This document shows, one piece after another, positions 43,395 through 52,198 of a DNA stretch of 64,000 nt. Both the position numbers and the translations under genes were made by a program. The stretch comes from Enterobacter kobei. GTDB lineage: Bacteria > Pseudomonadota > Gammaproteobacteria > Enterobacterales > Enterobacteriaceae. The stretch covers positions 806,001 to 870,000 of the forward strand of contig NZ_AP024590.1 of the NCBI RefSeq assembly GCF_018323985.1, written 5' to 3'. The notes beneath the pieces are model-generated. The model did not search any database and was not told the DNA's origin. It saw nothing but the letters and a program-made list of their open reading frames with translations. Position 1 is the stretch's first letter. Every line of letters starts with the position of its first letter.

Positions 43395-44612
43395 TTATCC
43401 TCGGTAAACAGGGTTGGTCAGCAACTGGGCCACCGGGCCGCGATTGATGCGCAGCAGGGCGAAGGTGGCATCCTGGACGTCAATCTCCTGGTTGACGTCG
43501 CCGTAGCGATTGGGCACCACAATGACGGTCTTATCGGTGTAGAGCAGCACGCTGTTATCTTTGTGAGTGCGGAGTTTGACGTGCAGGATCCCGCCGCTGG
43601 TGGTATCACCTGGACCCGCCTCGCCAATACAGAAGCGGTGCAACTGGGTCTGGTCGTCGCTTTGCATATAGCTGCGTCCGGCGACCAGCGCCGAAAGGAT
43701 GTCTTTACGTTCGCGGCTGATGGCGTGCACCCACATGTACGGCCAGCGCAGCCCTTTTTCTTTATGAAAATCACTGCCCGCCACGGCGCTGATTTTTTCG
43801 CCCCGGCAGAGCAGGTGATACCAGTAGTTAAAGGCATCTTCGTTGCCGGTCTGTCCGTCCCACGGCCCGTTCCAGATCTCCAGCCAGTCGTGGCCCGTAA
43901 AGGCGTTCTGCCACGGGCAGTAGTGGCAGAAGGGGTGATTAATGCCAATGCGCGCGCCGTTGCGGCGGGCTTCGGCAATACGCCCGGCGATATCCTCTTC
44001 GGTAAAGTGCGGCAGAAAATTCACCACCGGCTGGGTGACGCCGAGGAGGTTGGCGTGACCGCGCTCGCTGGTCAGTTCCATGCCGGGGATCAGGCACAGC
44101 GAGGCGTTAATGCCGGCAATCTCATGGTTCTGGGCAATGGTGTTGTGATCGGTAAAACAGAGGAAATCGAACTCCATCTTGCGGGCACGGGCGATCAGAT
44201 CGCTCACCGTTAAGCTGCCGTCGCTGTGCACGGAGTGCAGGTGCGTGTCGCCCTTCAGCCAGCGTGGAAATTTTGGGTAGAGCGTGATCTCCACCGTCAC
44301 TTCACAGCTGCGGCGGATCTTATGCAGCCCCAGCAGCACATGCCATTTGCCGTTGACGATGCTGGTACGCTGGTAGCCGGGCGAGGCGAAATTTTCGCTC
44401 AGCGTGATGGTCTTACGCGCGCCGCCGCTCCAGCCGTTAATGCGGCCATTGATCATCAGTCCTATATCCACCACGTTGCCCGGTGTGAAGTGGTAGCTGA
44501 TGTCGATCCGCTCGGTATTCAGACCGGGATCGAATTCGACGTGGCGCAGGGATTTTTGCTCGCTGGGGATCACCTTCAGCGTGCGGGTCAGCGTCACCGG
44601 TTCCATATTCAT
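43395..44612 (-). CDS. PHP-domain metallohydrolase (CehA/McbA family)
   Basis: 405-residue hydrolase. After a beta-rich N-terminal domain (about 1-125) the PHP domain shows DTHLHSVHSDGSL (His-x-His metal motif), CFTDHNT, GMELTSERGHANLLG, IGINHPFCHY and AVAGSDFHKE, all expected metal ligands. CehA/McbA proteins cleave phosphate or carbamate esters. Here it may dephosphorylate or split a PTS-phosphorylated glycoside, which is inference from the operon. Its stop lies four bases before the DUF5054 start, and its ATG overlaps the PTS gene stop. Confidence 0.9.
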   Translation of the reverse strand: MNMEPVTLTRTLKVIPSEQKSLRHVEFDPGLNTERIDISYHFTPGNVVDIGLMINGRINGWSGGARKTITLSENFASPGYQRTSIVNGKWHVLLGLHKIRRSCEVTVEITLYPKFPRWLKGDTHLHSVHSDGSLTVSDLIARARKMEFDFLCFTDHNTIAQNHEIAGINASLCLIPGMELTSERGHANLLGVTQPVVNFLPHFTEEDIAGRIAEARRNGARIGINHPFCHYCPWQNAFTGHDWLEIWNGPWDGQTGNEDAFNYWYHLLCRGEKISAVAGSDFHKEKGLRWPYMWVHAISRERKDILSALVAGRSYMQSDDQTQLHRFCIGEAGPGDTTSGGILHVKLRTHKDNSVLLYTDKTVIVVPNRYGDVNQEIDVQDATFALLRINRGPVAQLLTNPVYRG

Positions 44613-46222
44613 TGTGTTTCTCCTTCGTCTAACAGTTCTTTGCAGTCACCGGCGATCATCACCACCTCGGCGCCATAGATAATCTGGAAGGCGCGCTCGC
44701 TGACCTGCACATAGCCTTTCGCATTGAGCGTTTTCTTCCACACCGCTTCCGGGGCGACACGGGAGCCGTCTTTCACCTGCACACGCAGGCGCGAGATGCA
44801 GTTGTCGAACTGCTCGATATTCTCTTTGCCGCCGAAGGCGTCGATGATGTGCCGGGCGAAGCGCATCCCTTGCAGATCCTTAAAATCCTGTTTGCTGTAC
44901 AGCCGGGTCTGTTCTTCATCCGCTTCGCGGCCTGGGGTCATGACGTTGAAGCGCAGGATCAAAAAGCGAAACAGCGCGTAGTAGAGAACGAAAAACAGCG
45001 GGATCAGCCACAGATAGCCCCATAAATTGAGCTTCGCGGGCTGGAGCAGCACCGGCAGGATGTCTTTCAGGCTGCCGCCGTAGATCGACACGTTCGCCAT
45101 TTCAGTAAGCACAAAGGCGAGGCCGGTCAGCGGCACATGCACCAGATAAAACAGCCAGGGGGCGACGAACAGAAAGGTGTATTCGATGGGTTCGGTGACG
45201 CCAAACAGGATCATGGTCGCCACCACCGGGATCAGTAATCCGGCGACGACCTTTTTGTGCGGCGAGGTTGCGCACTGGTAGATGGCCAGCGCCGCCCCCG
45301 GCAGCGCGCCGAAGTGCACCACTACGCGCCCGGACTGAAAGCCACGTACCAGCAACTGCCGGGTTTCTTCACAACCGAGTTGCGCCATGTAGATATTGGT
45401 GGTGCCGCTCACCAGCTGGTTACAGACGGTCATGGAGCCGCCTAATTCCGTCAGTCGTATCGGCGTGGTGATCAGGTGATGCAGGCCGACGGGCAGCAAC
45501 GCCTTATCCGCCACCGCCCAGATAAAAGTGCCGAACAGGCCAGAGTTACCGATAAGCCTGCTGAACTGGGCCAGCATTCCACCGAGCGGCGGCCAGATAA
45601 CATAAAGCAGTACGCCGAGCAGCGATCCCGCCAGCAGCGTGACGATAGGGACCGTGCGCGTACCGGCAAAAAACGACAGCACCAGCGGCAGTTTGACGTT
45701 ATATAAGCGATTGTGCAGCCCGGCGGTGATCAGGCCAACCGCCATGCCGCCGAATACGCTCATCCGGTAGGAGAACATCCCCAGCTCGCTGGTATAAATC
45801 GAGGCGCGCTGCACGGCGGCAATTTCACTCAGGTGCTGCTGTTGCTGGAAATAGTCGACGCTGGTGGTCTGCGGCGTGATGTTATTTAATTCCAGTAACG
45901 TGGCGATAATAAAATGCATCGCCATAAAACAGACCGCGCCGGAAAACGCCGCCCAGCCTTTTTCTTTTTTCGCCAGACCAAAGGCTACGCCAATGGAAAA
46001 GAATAGCGGCAGATGGCGAAATACCACATCGCCCGTGGCTTTCATGACGCTGAAGGCGCTGAATAAAAAGGAGCCTTTGGTAATCACGTTCTGTAAATGC
46101 AGCGCTTCAATGGTGCCGCTGCTGGTGAAGGCGCTGCCGAATCCCATAAACATTGAGCCGACGGTAATAATGGAGATCGGCACCAGCATCGCCTGGCCGA
46201 TCATTTGCATTGTTTGCTTCAT
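44609..46222 (-). CDS. PTS EIICB transporter, glucose/maltose (Glc) family
   Basis: 537-residue sugar permease with about ten hydrophobic segments in the EIIC part (1-430, conserved GVTEPIEYTFLFVAPWLF) and a C-terminal EIIB domain whose phospho-cysteine is in NCISRLRVQVKDG. No EIIA domain is attached or encoded nearby, so it probably uses the general EIIA-Glc (Crr), as MalX-type permeases do. First gene of the operon. Uptake would phosphorylate a sugar or glycoside that the three following enzymes process. Confidence 0.92.
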   Translation of the reverse strand: MKQTMQMIGQAMLVPISIITVGSMFMGFGSAFTSSGTIEALHLQNVITKGSFLFSAFSVMKATGDVVFRHLPLFFSIGVAFGLAKKEKGWAAFSGAVCFMAMHFIIATLLELNNITPQTTSVDYFQQQQHLSEIAAVQRASIYTSELGMFSYRMSVFGGMAVGLITAGLHNRLYNVKLPLVLSFFAGTRTVPIVTLLAGSLLGVLLYVIWPPLGGMLAQFSRLIGNSGLFGTFIWAVADKALLPVGLHHLITTPIRLTELGGSMTVCNQLVSGTTNIYMAQLGCEETRQLLVRGFQSGRVVVHFGALPGAALAIYQCATSPHKKVVAGLLIPVVATMILFGVTEPIEYTFLFVAPWLFYLVHVPLTGLAFVLTEMANVSIYGGSLKDILPVLLQPAKLNLWGYLWLIPLFFVLYYALFRFLILRFNVMTPGREADEEQTRLYSKQDFKDLQGMRFARHIIDAFGGKENIEQFDNCISRLRVQVKDGSRVAPEAVWKKTLNAKGYVQVSERAFQIIYGAEVVMIAGDCKELLDEGETQ

Positions 46223-46453
46223 AAAAATCCTTTTTTACGGGCTTTAATTATTCATTTAAATAATGAGTTGAAGCACCCTTGTCTATTAATTCTGTGATGT
46301 ATTGATCGCGATAATTATTATTTGACGATGCTGTTGTGTGACCAGCGAATAATGGTTAATTATCAGTCTTGCGTTCGGGAATATAACGATTTAAGCGCGC
46401 AGGTTTTGTGATGTGAACAGCGTAACGTTATCTGTATAGAGGATATTTGTAAG
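46223..46453. other. Upstream region of the PTS-mannosidase operon
   Basis: AT-rich, about 230 bases, no gene. It must hold the operon promoter. I see TGTGA half-sites (for example 46407-46411) but no convincing full CRP palindrome, and no regulator gene next to the operon. Confidence 0.5.
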
Positions 46454-46478
46454 CAAAAGATGCCGCGGTCTGCGGCAT
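46454..46478 (-). terminator. Terminator of the ECF transporter operon
   Basis: Reading leftward: ATGCCGC, five-base loop, GCGGCAT, then CTTTTGC, 18 bases after the last ECF gene. Confidence 0.7.
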
Positions 46479-46495
46479 TATTAACGGTTCTGTTA

Positions 46496-47173
46496 TCAGG
46501 AGAGGCGTTGCGCGGGCAGACCGTCGGCGCAAATTTTCCCGTCCGCCAGACGAATAACCCGGGAAAAATGGCGACGGGTAAAATCATAATCGTGGCTGAT
46601 GGCAAGCAGTGTTGTCTGCCGCTGACGACAGACCGCCAGCCAGCCTTCGAATACAGCTAACCAGCGTTCGTCAAAATCCCGGCTCGGCTCATCGAGCAGC
46701 AGCACCGGCGGAGCCAACGCCTCAAGACTGGCGACCGCCACCATACGCCGCTGGGCGGCATGCAGATCCAGCGGGTGCGCCTGCGCCACGTCAGCAAGGC
46801 CACACAGTTCAAGCGCCGCGCGGGTGCGCTGTTCGATAACAGGAGCGGGCAGCTTTTGCAGCTTCAGGCCAAAAGCCACTTCACGTTGCACGGTACTGTG
46901 CAGGATCTGGTTTTCGGCCTCCTGAAACAGTACGCCAACCTGTGCGGCGCGCTGCGGGGCGTTCAGTGCTGACAGCGGTTGCCCTTTCAGCAAGACCTCA
47001 CCTTGCTGCGGCATTAACAGTCCCGCCATCAGGCGCAGTAAGGTGGATTTTCCGGCACCGTTATCGCCAATAAGCGCCACCCATTCGCCGCGATCAAGGG
47101 TGAGCGTCAGGTTGCGCAGACAGTTTTCAGAGGCCGCAGGCCAGCGGAAGGTTACGTTGTGTAACGCGATCAT
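46496..47173 (-). CDS. ECF transporter ATP-binding subunit (second)
   Basis: 225-residue ABC ATPase, EcfA type. Walker A GDNGAGKSTLLRL, Q-loop FQEAENQIL (typical of ECF/cobalt ATPases), Walker B VLLLDEPSRDFD and switch His in ISHDYDF. The signature is atypical, LHAAQRRMVAVA instead of LSGGQ. Start overlaps the first ATPase's stop by four bases. With its partner it should energise the T and S membrane subunits encoded upstream. Confidence 0.92.
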   Translation of the reverse strand: MIALHNVTFRWPAASENCLRNLTLTLDRGEWVALIGDNGAGKSTLLRLMAGLLMPQQGEVLLKGQPLSALNAPQRAAQVGVLFQEAENQILHSTVQREVAFGLKLQKLPAPVIEQRTRAALELCGLADVAQAHPLDLHAAQRRMVAVASLEALAPPVLLLDEPSRDFDERWLAVFEGWLAVCRQRQTTLLAISHDYDFTRRHFSRVIRLADGKICADGLPAQRLS

Positions 47174-47844
47174 AAGGCAGTCAGTCCTGTTTCATCGAGC
47201 TGCCATATCTGGCGGCAAAACGCCTGCGTTGGCTGGCGATGGCGTTCAAAAAGGATCACCAGCGCCTGGGTGTCGTTCGCCCATGCTGACAAGCGGCTAA
47301 GCATCTGCTGCGTGGCCTGCGGCGTCAGGCGGCTGAAGGCCTCGTCGAGCAGCAGCAGGCGGGGCTGCATCGCCAGCGCACAGGCGATCACCACACGCTG
47401 GGCTTCGCCGCCGGAGAGCGTCGCGGGATGCCGGTGGCGCAACGGCAGGCAATCGGTGAGCATCAGGGCGGCTTCAAGCCGGGCGAGGATCGCATCTTCC
47501 CCCAGACAGAGATTCTCCGGGCCGAAGGCAATTTCTTCTTCAACGCTGAAGGTACAGCCGGAAAGTTGCAGGGCGGGGGACTGTTGTACCAGCTGGACGG
47601 TCTGCGCCTGTTCAGGCAGCGACCGCTGACCCAGCGGCTGGCCCAGTATCAGTCCGGTTCCGCTAAGTGTGCCGGGCAGATAGTCCGGATACCAGCCGGC
47701 AAGCAACTGCGCGAGCGTGCTTTTACCGCTGCCGTTGCCGCCCAGCACGGCAACCATGCCCGGCTGCGGACAGTGAAAATTCAGGTATCGCGCGCAGGCA
47801 GAAGGATGCGCAGGTTGAAAGCAGAAATTCTCTAGCGTAACCAT
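47170..47844 (-). CDS. ECF transporter ATP-binding subunit (first)
   Basis: 224-residue ABC ATPase. Walker A GGNGSGKSTLAQLL, Q-loop QQSPALQLSG, intact signature LSGGEAQRVVIA, Walker B LLLLDEAFSRL. This subunit carries a canonical signature while its partner does not, a common asymmetric pairing. Start at ATG 47842-47844 (MVTLENFCF), overlapping the end of the T-component gene by 13 bases; the longer frame to 47928 translates T-gene sequence in another frame. Confidence 0.92.
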   Translation of the reverse strand: MVTLENFCFQPAHPSACARYLNFHCPQPGMVAVLGGNGSGKSTLAQLLAGWYPDYLPGTLSGTGLILGQPLGQRSLPEQAQTVQLVQQSPALQLSGCTFSVEEEIAFGPENLCLGEDAILARLEAALMLTDCLPLRHRHPATLSGGEAQRVVIACALAMQPRLLLLDEAFSRLTPQATQQMLSRLSAWANDTQALVILFERHRQPTQAFCRQIWQLDETGLTAL

Positions 47845-48539
47845 AGCCAGACTCCGGTTTCCGCCAGCATCAGAGCGAGCAGGGTATAACGCAGCGCGCG
47901 CTGGCGGCGGCTGTCGGGCGGTGCCCATAAAGTGGTGCGGGTGCGGTGCAGACGAAACCCGCGCATGTCCAGCGCCGCGCCGCGTATCGCCAGATCGTTA
48001 AGCGCGCCCTGGATCAGCGGCACGATCAATGCCGGCATGGCGCGCAGCCGCTGATACCAGCGTCCGTCGAGGGGAACGCCACGGGCGCGCTGTGCTTCGT
48101 GAATGCTCGCCAGCCGGTGTTTGAGCTGTTCGGCAATCAGCAAGGGTCCGGAGAACAAATAAGCCACGCCCGGCGGCAGACGGCTGGCAAACAGCGCGCG
48201 AATAAACTGACGTACTGGCACGAAGGCCATCCATAACTGCGAGGTAGCGACGATGGTCAGAATACGCTGCCACAGGACGATCGCCTGCGGCCACCGGCTG
48301 GCATCGCGCGGCTCACCGCTCATCCAGGCCACCAGCCAGCCGCCATGCACCAGCCACATGCCGACGCCGAGCGACACCATCAGCCACGCCACATAGCGGG
48401 CGCGGGGACGGGTAGCGCGGAACAGCAGCAGGCTGATAAAGGCCGCGCCGCTTACCAGGGTCAATAGCGGCCCGGCGGGGAGCAGCAGAACCGACCAGGC
48501 CCCCAGACTCCACAGCGTCAGGGAGGTAAAAGGATGCAT
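47832..48539 (-). CDS. ECF transporter T component (EcfT/CbiQ-like)
   Basis: 235-residue membrane protein with four to five hydrophobic segments and the cytoplasmic coupling-helix region ASIHEAQRARGVPLDG, which contains the ARG motif used by EcfT to contact the ATPases; a second, ALDMRGF, follows near the C-terminus. Its ATG directly follows the S-component stop. Together with S and two A subunits it makes a complete group-I type ECF importer. Confidence 0.9.
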   Translation of the reverse strand: MHPFTSLTLWSLGAWSVLLLPAGPLLTLVSGAAFISLLLFRATRPRARYVAWLMVSLGVGMWLVHGGWLVAWMSGEPRDASRWPQAIVLWQRILTIVATSQLWMAFVPVRQFIRALFASRLPPGVAYLFSGPLLIAEQLKHRLASIHEAQRARGVPLDGRWYQRLRAMPALIVPLIQGALNDLAIRGAALDMRGFRLHRTRTTLWAPPDSRRQRALRYTLLALMLAETGVWLWLR

Positions 48540-49118
48540 TCAGCGTACCGCCGACATGGTCGGGAAAAGACGCGTGGTGCGCAGCGGTAACTGGCGCAAC
48601 AGGATCCAGACGATCACCGCGGTGAGGATCTTATCCACCAGATTGGCACCGATCACCGTCAGCGCCACGGACTCGATCAGATCGTTACCCATCGAGTGTA
48701 TCCAGGCGACAACCAGATCCGCGCCACTGCCGGTTACGCCGCCAAACAGCGCGGTACGGATCGGCACCGCCACTACCGTGACCGCCAGCGTGATCACCAC
48801 GCCGCTGAGGATCACTTTCGGCAGCGTGCGGAACCAGCCAAGCCGCGCCAGCCAGCCTGCCGCAAGGCCGATTACCATCGCCACCGGCGCAAAGGCGGCG
48901 GCAATCGGATCGGTTAATAATCCCCACAGCAGATTGGTGAGCAAACCGGTCAGCATGCCGATCACCGGCCCCAGCAGGACCGCGCTCAGCAGTGTGCCGA
49001 TGGAATCAAGAAAAATCGGCAGTTTGAGCATACTGATAAGCTGCCCGCCGATCATATTGATGGCCACGGAAATAACGATCAGGACCAGCGTCTGGCTGGA
49101 GAGTTGGCGACGCGCCAT
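48540..49118 (-). CDS. ECF transporter S component, substrate unknown
   Basis: 192 residues, about six hydrophobic segments, with the S-component block LPIFLDSIGTLLSAVLLGPV, then GMLTGLLTNLLWGL. Begins MARRQLSSQT, with the A-x-x-x-A-like helix contacting EcfT not clearly seen. Start at ATG 49118 with AGAGG upstream is preferred to 49136. This subunit decides the ligand (typically a vitamin or metal), but no riboswitch or biosynthetic gene nearby tells which one. Confidence 0.85.
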   Translation of the reverse strand: MARRQLSSQTLVLIVISVAINMIGGQLISMLKLPIFLDSIGTLLSAVLLGPVIGMLTGLLTNLLWGLLTDPIAAAFAPVAMVIGLAAGWLARLGWFRTLPKVILSGVVITLAVTVVAVPIRTALFGGVTGSGADLVVAWIHSMGNDLIESVALTVIGANLVDKILTAVIVWILLRQLPLRTTRLFPTMSAVR

Positions 49119-49144
49119 AGCAACCTCTTTTATCAAAGCGAGAA

Positions 49145-49564
49145 TTAACGGGGATTTACAACGAGTTCGTCATAGCCGGAGAGTGGACAGGGCTTACGCG
49201 AAAACGACAGCGCCGTCAGTTCGCCAATCACCAGTTCCAGCGTGGTGCGCACCGTGCAGCCGGGCATGACGTGGCCACCCAGCAGCGCGCCCTTTTCATC
49301 GGCAATGCTCAGGTGAAGATGCTCCCCGGTCAGCTCCAGCGTACCGGTGAGCGAAATCACTTCAAAGGCGCCACAAAGCTGCGTGCTTTCCTCGCGGCCC
49401 GCATAGCGCAAGGCAACCTCCGTCAGGCTGCCGGTACAGCCGGCAATCCACGCGGCCTGTAGCCCGTGATGACGAATAAACTGGCGTAGTTCGGTTAACA
49501 GCTCCTGACCGGGAGCGAGGCGCAGCGCGTAAAAGCGTGCCGCAGAGGCAATAGACTGATTCAT
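49145..49564 (-). CDS. PPC-domain protein (DUF296)
   Basis: 139 residues from ATG 49564 (MNQSIASAARFYALRL); the frame is open to 49642 and the true start is uncertain. The whole protein is one PPC/DUF296 domain: RLAPGQELLTELRQFIRHHG, AAWIAGCTGSLTEVALRY, HLSIADEKGALLGGHV and a C-terminal strand. Bacterial PPC proteins form trimers of unknown function. It heads the ECF operon, 26 bases before the S component, so it may handle or sense the imported ligand (inference). Confidence 0.85.
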   Translation of the reverse strand: MNQSIASAARFYALRLAPGQELLTELRQFIRHHGLQAAWIAGCTGSLTEVALRYAGREESTQLCGAFEVISLTGTLELTGEHLHLSIADEKGALLGGHVMPGCTVRTTLELVIGELTALSFSRKPCPLSGYDELVVNPR

Positions 49565-49937
49565 GGGATGAGTAAACTCCGAAACTCGGACGTGGCCCGC
49601 ATAATAAGAGTGACGGCGGTTCTGGGTACTGATGTATATCATTAAACTATTCCGCCGTTATGACGCTTTTCTTCTGATCATATGCATTTTATGACAATGG
49701 AAAGCGACCTCAGGAAGAGGGAAAAAGTGTGATGCAGATCAGATAACTGTCGTTCCCCGCCGGGCGTCGATTCCTTTTATTCCGCGTTTCGCTTATTCTA
49801 GCTGAAGCGTTTCAGTCGATTAAATTTTCGACAAATTATTAACAGGTCGCACTTTGCGACAGGTAAGGTTTCCCTTGTTGTGCCGCTGCATTATTCTGTC
49901 AGCCACAGCAAATCAGGGACAGCCTTGCAGGAGATCT
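49565..49937. promoter_or_regulatory. Control region between the PPC gene and epd: CRP and Cra sites
   Basis: A 373-bp stretch without a gene. TGTGATGCAGATCAGA at 49728-49743 fits a CRP site (one mismatch). GCTGAAGCGTTTCAGT at 49801-49816 fits the Cra (FruR) consensus. Both regulators control epd-pgk-fbaA in E. coli. No riboswitch was recognised on the PPC side. Confidence 0.75.
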
Positions 49938-50957
49938 ATGACCGTACGCGTGGCGATAAATGGCTTCGGTCGCATCGGGCGTAACGTGGTTCGTGCTTTA
50001 TATGAATCCGGGCGTCGTGCGGAAGTGAGCGTGGTGGCAATCAATGAACTGGCGGATGCTGCGGGCATGGCGCATTTGTTGAAATATGATACCACCCACG
50101 GGCGTTTCGCATGGGATGTCCGGCAGGAACGCGAACTGCTGTATATCGGCGATGATGCCATCCGCCTGCTGCATCAGGAAACCCTTGCGGCGCTGCCCTG
50201 GCGTGAACTGGGCGTGGATGTCGTGCTCGACTGCACCGGCGTGTATGGCAATCGCCAGCACGGCGAAGCGCATCTGGCTGCGGGTGCCAAAAAGGTGCTC
50301 TTTTCCCATCCCGGTAGCCACGATCTCGACGCCACCGTGGTCTTTGGCGTCAATCAGCATACGCTGCGTGAAGATGACCGCATCGTGTCTAACGCCTCCT
50401 GTACTACCAACTGCATTATTCCGGTGATCAAACTTCTCGATGACGCTTACGGCATTGATTCCGGCACGGTAACGACGATCCATTCGGCGATGAACGATCA
50501 GCCGGTGATTGATGCCTGGCATACGGATCTGCGCCGTACGCGCGCCGCCAGCCAGTCAATCATTCCGGTAGATACCAAACTTGCGGCCGGTATCACCCGT
50601 TTCTTCCCGCAGTTTGAAGATAAATTCGAAGCGATTTCCGTGCGCGTACCGACGATAAACGTCACGGCAATCGACTTAAGCGTCACGGTGAAGCAGCCGG
50701 TAAAAGCCATAGAAGTCAATCTGTTGCTGCAAAAAGCGGCACAGGGAGCATTTCATGGTATAGTTGATTATACGGAATTACCGTTGGTCTCAGCAGATTT
50801 TAACCACGATCCGCACAGTGCCATTGTGGATGGTACGCAGACGCGGGTCAGTGGCGCACACCTCATCAAAACGCTGGTGTGGTGTGATAATGAATGGGGC
50901 TTTGCTAACCGAATGCTCGACACGACGTTAGCCATGGCAGCGACTGGTTTCAGGTGA
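49938..50957 (+). CDS. epd: Erythrose-4-phosphate dehydrogenase
   Basis: NAD-dependent enzyme making 4-phosphoerythronate for pyridoxal phosphate synthesis. 339 residues, E. coli length. GAPDH fold: VAINGFGRIGRNVVRALYES (NAD site), catalytic Cys in SNASCTTNCIIPV, and WCDNEWGFANRM. AGGAGA precedes the ATG at 49938; the longer frame to 49854 lacks a site. First gene of epd-pgk-fbaA. Confidence 0.97.
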   Translation: MTVRVAINGFGRIGRNVVRALYESGRRAEVSVVAINELADAAGMAHLLKYDTTHGRFAWDVRQERELLYIGDDAIRLLHQETLAALPWRELGVDVVLDCTGVYGNRQHGEAHLAAGAKKVLFSHPGSHDLDATVVFGVNQHTLREDDRIVSNASCTTNCIIPVIKLLDDAYGIDSGTVTTIHSAMNDQPVIDAWHTDLRRTRAASQSIIPVDTKLAAGITRFFPQFEDKFEAISVRVPTINVTAIDLSVTVKQPVKAIEVNLLLQKAAQGAFHGIVDYTELPLVSADFNHDPHSAIVDGTQTRVSGAHLIKTLVWCDNEWGFANRMLDTTLAMAATGFR

Positions 50958-51005
50958 GACGCACATTGCGTCTGCCAAACTTTAAAAAAAACGAGAGGAT
51001 TCACC

Positions 51006-52169
51006 ATGTCTGTAATTAAGATGACCGATCTGGATCTGGCTGGTAAACGTGTTTTTATCCGTGCGGATCTGAACGTACCGGTTAAAGATGGCAAAGTCAC
51101 CAGCGACGCGCGTATCCGTGCTTCTCTGCCGACGATTGAGCTGGCGCTGAAACAGGGTGCGAAAGTGATGGTTACTTCTCACCTGGGCCGTCCTACCGAA
51201 GGCGAGTACAACGAAGAATTCTCTCTGCTGCCGGTGGTTAACTACCTGAAAGACAAACTGTCCAACCCGGTTCGCCTGGTGAAAGATTACCTGGACGGCG
51301 TAGAAGTTGCCGACGGTGAGCTGGTCGTACTGGAAAACGTTCGCTTTAATAAAGGCGAAAAGAAAGACGACGAAACCCTGGCTAAAAAATACGCCGCGCT
51401 GTGCGACGTGTTTGTGATGGACGCTTTTGGTACCGCGCACCGCGCGCAGGCTTCCACCCACGGTATCGCGAAATTCGCTGACGTGGCATGTGCAGGCCCG
51501 CTGCTGGCTGAAGAACTGGACGCGCTGGGTAAAGCACTGAAAGAACCGGCTCGCCCGATGGTTGCTATCGTGGGTGGTTCTAAAGTTTCTACCAAACTGA
51601 CCGTTCTGGATTCCCTGTCCAAAATCGCTGACCAGCTGATTGTAGGTGGCGGTATCGCTAACACCTTCGTTGCCGCTCAGGGCCACAACGTGGGTAAATC
51701 CCTGTACGAACCAGACCTGGTTGACGAAGCAAAACGTCTGCTGACCACCTGTGATATTCCGGTGCCGACGGATGTTCGCGTAGCAACCGAGTTCTCTGAA
51801 ACCGCGACCGCGACCCTGAAATCTGCCAGCGACATCAAAGATGAAGAGCAGATCCTCGATATGGGTGACGTTTCCGCACAGAAACTGGCTGAAATCCTGA
51901 AAAACGCCAAAACTATCCTGTGGAACGGTCCGGTAGGTGTGTTCGAATTCCCGAACTTCCGTAAAGGTACTGAAATTGTGGCGCATGCTATCGCCGACAG
52001 CGAAGCGTTCTCCATCGCTGGTGGTGGTGATACCCTGGCAGCCATCGATATGTTCGGTATCGCTGACAAAATTTCCTACATCTCCACGGGTGGCGGTGCG
52101 TTCCTCGAATTCGTGGAAGGCAAAGTGCTGCCTGCAGTTGCTATGCTCGAAGAGCGCGCTAAGCAGTAA
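51006..52169 (+). CDS. pgk: Phosphoglycerate kinase
   Basis: Glycolytic enzyme: 1,3-bisphosphoglycerate + ADP to 3-phosphoglycerate + ATP. 387 residues, E. coli length. N-domain FIRADLNVPVKDGKVT and SHLGRPTEGEYN; C-domain nucleotide loop AIVGGSKVSTKLTVLD and GGGDTLAAIDMFG. The codon choice is strongly biased toward highly expressed codons, unlike the neighbouring operons. Follows epd by 48 bases with ACGAGAGGA before the ATG. Confidence 0.98.
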   Translation: MSVIKMTDLDLAGKRVFIRADLNVPVKDGKVTSDARIRASLPTIELALKQGAKVMVTSHLGRPTEGEYNEEFSLLPVVNYLKDKLSNPVRLVKDYLDGVEVADGELVVLENVRFNKGEKKDDETLAKKYAALCDVFVMDAFGTAHRAQASTHGIAKFADVACAGPLLAEELDALGKALKEPARPMVAIVGGSKVSTKLTVLDSLSKIADQLIVGGGIANTFVAAQGHNVGKSLYEPDLVDEAKRLLTTCDIPVPTDVRVATEFSETATATLKSASDIKDEEQILDMGDVSAQKLAEILKNAKTILWNGPVGVFEFPNFRKGTEIVAHAIADSEAFSIAGGGDTLAAIDMFGIADKISYISTGGGAFLEFVEGKVLPAVAMLEERAKQ

Positions 52170-52174
52170 GTTTG

Positions 52175-52198
52175 ATCAGGCGGGGAAACCCGCCTGAT
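52175..52198 (+). terminator. Hairpin between pgk and fbaA
   Basis: ATCAGGCGGG, GAAA tetraloop, CCCGCCTGAT: a perfect 10-bp stem five bases after pgk, followed by only three Ts. Probably partial termination or mRNA processing/stabilisation within the operon. Confidence 0.65.

Noticed and set aside
42002..43447. 481-codon plus-strand frame across the DUF5054 gene
   Set aside because: Lies opposite a conserved operon gene; no recognisable domain.
46407..46422. CRP site before the PTS-mannosidase operon
   Set aside because: Only one TGTGA half matches; the second half (CAGCG) does not.
49565..49720. Possible riboswitch before the PPC-ECF operon
   Set aside because: Only a short CCGAGTTTCGG hairpin is visible; no TPP, FMN, cobalamin or molybdenum-cofactor consensus could be recognised.
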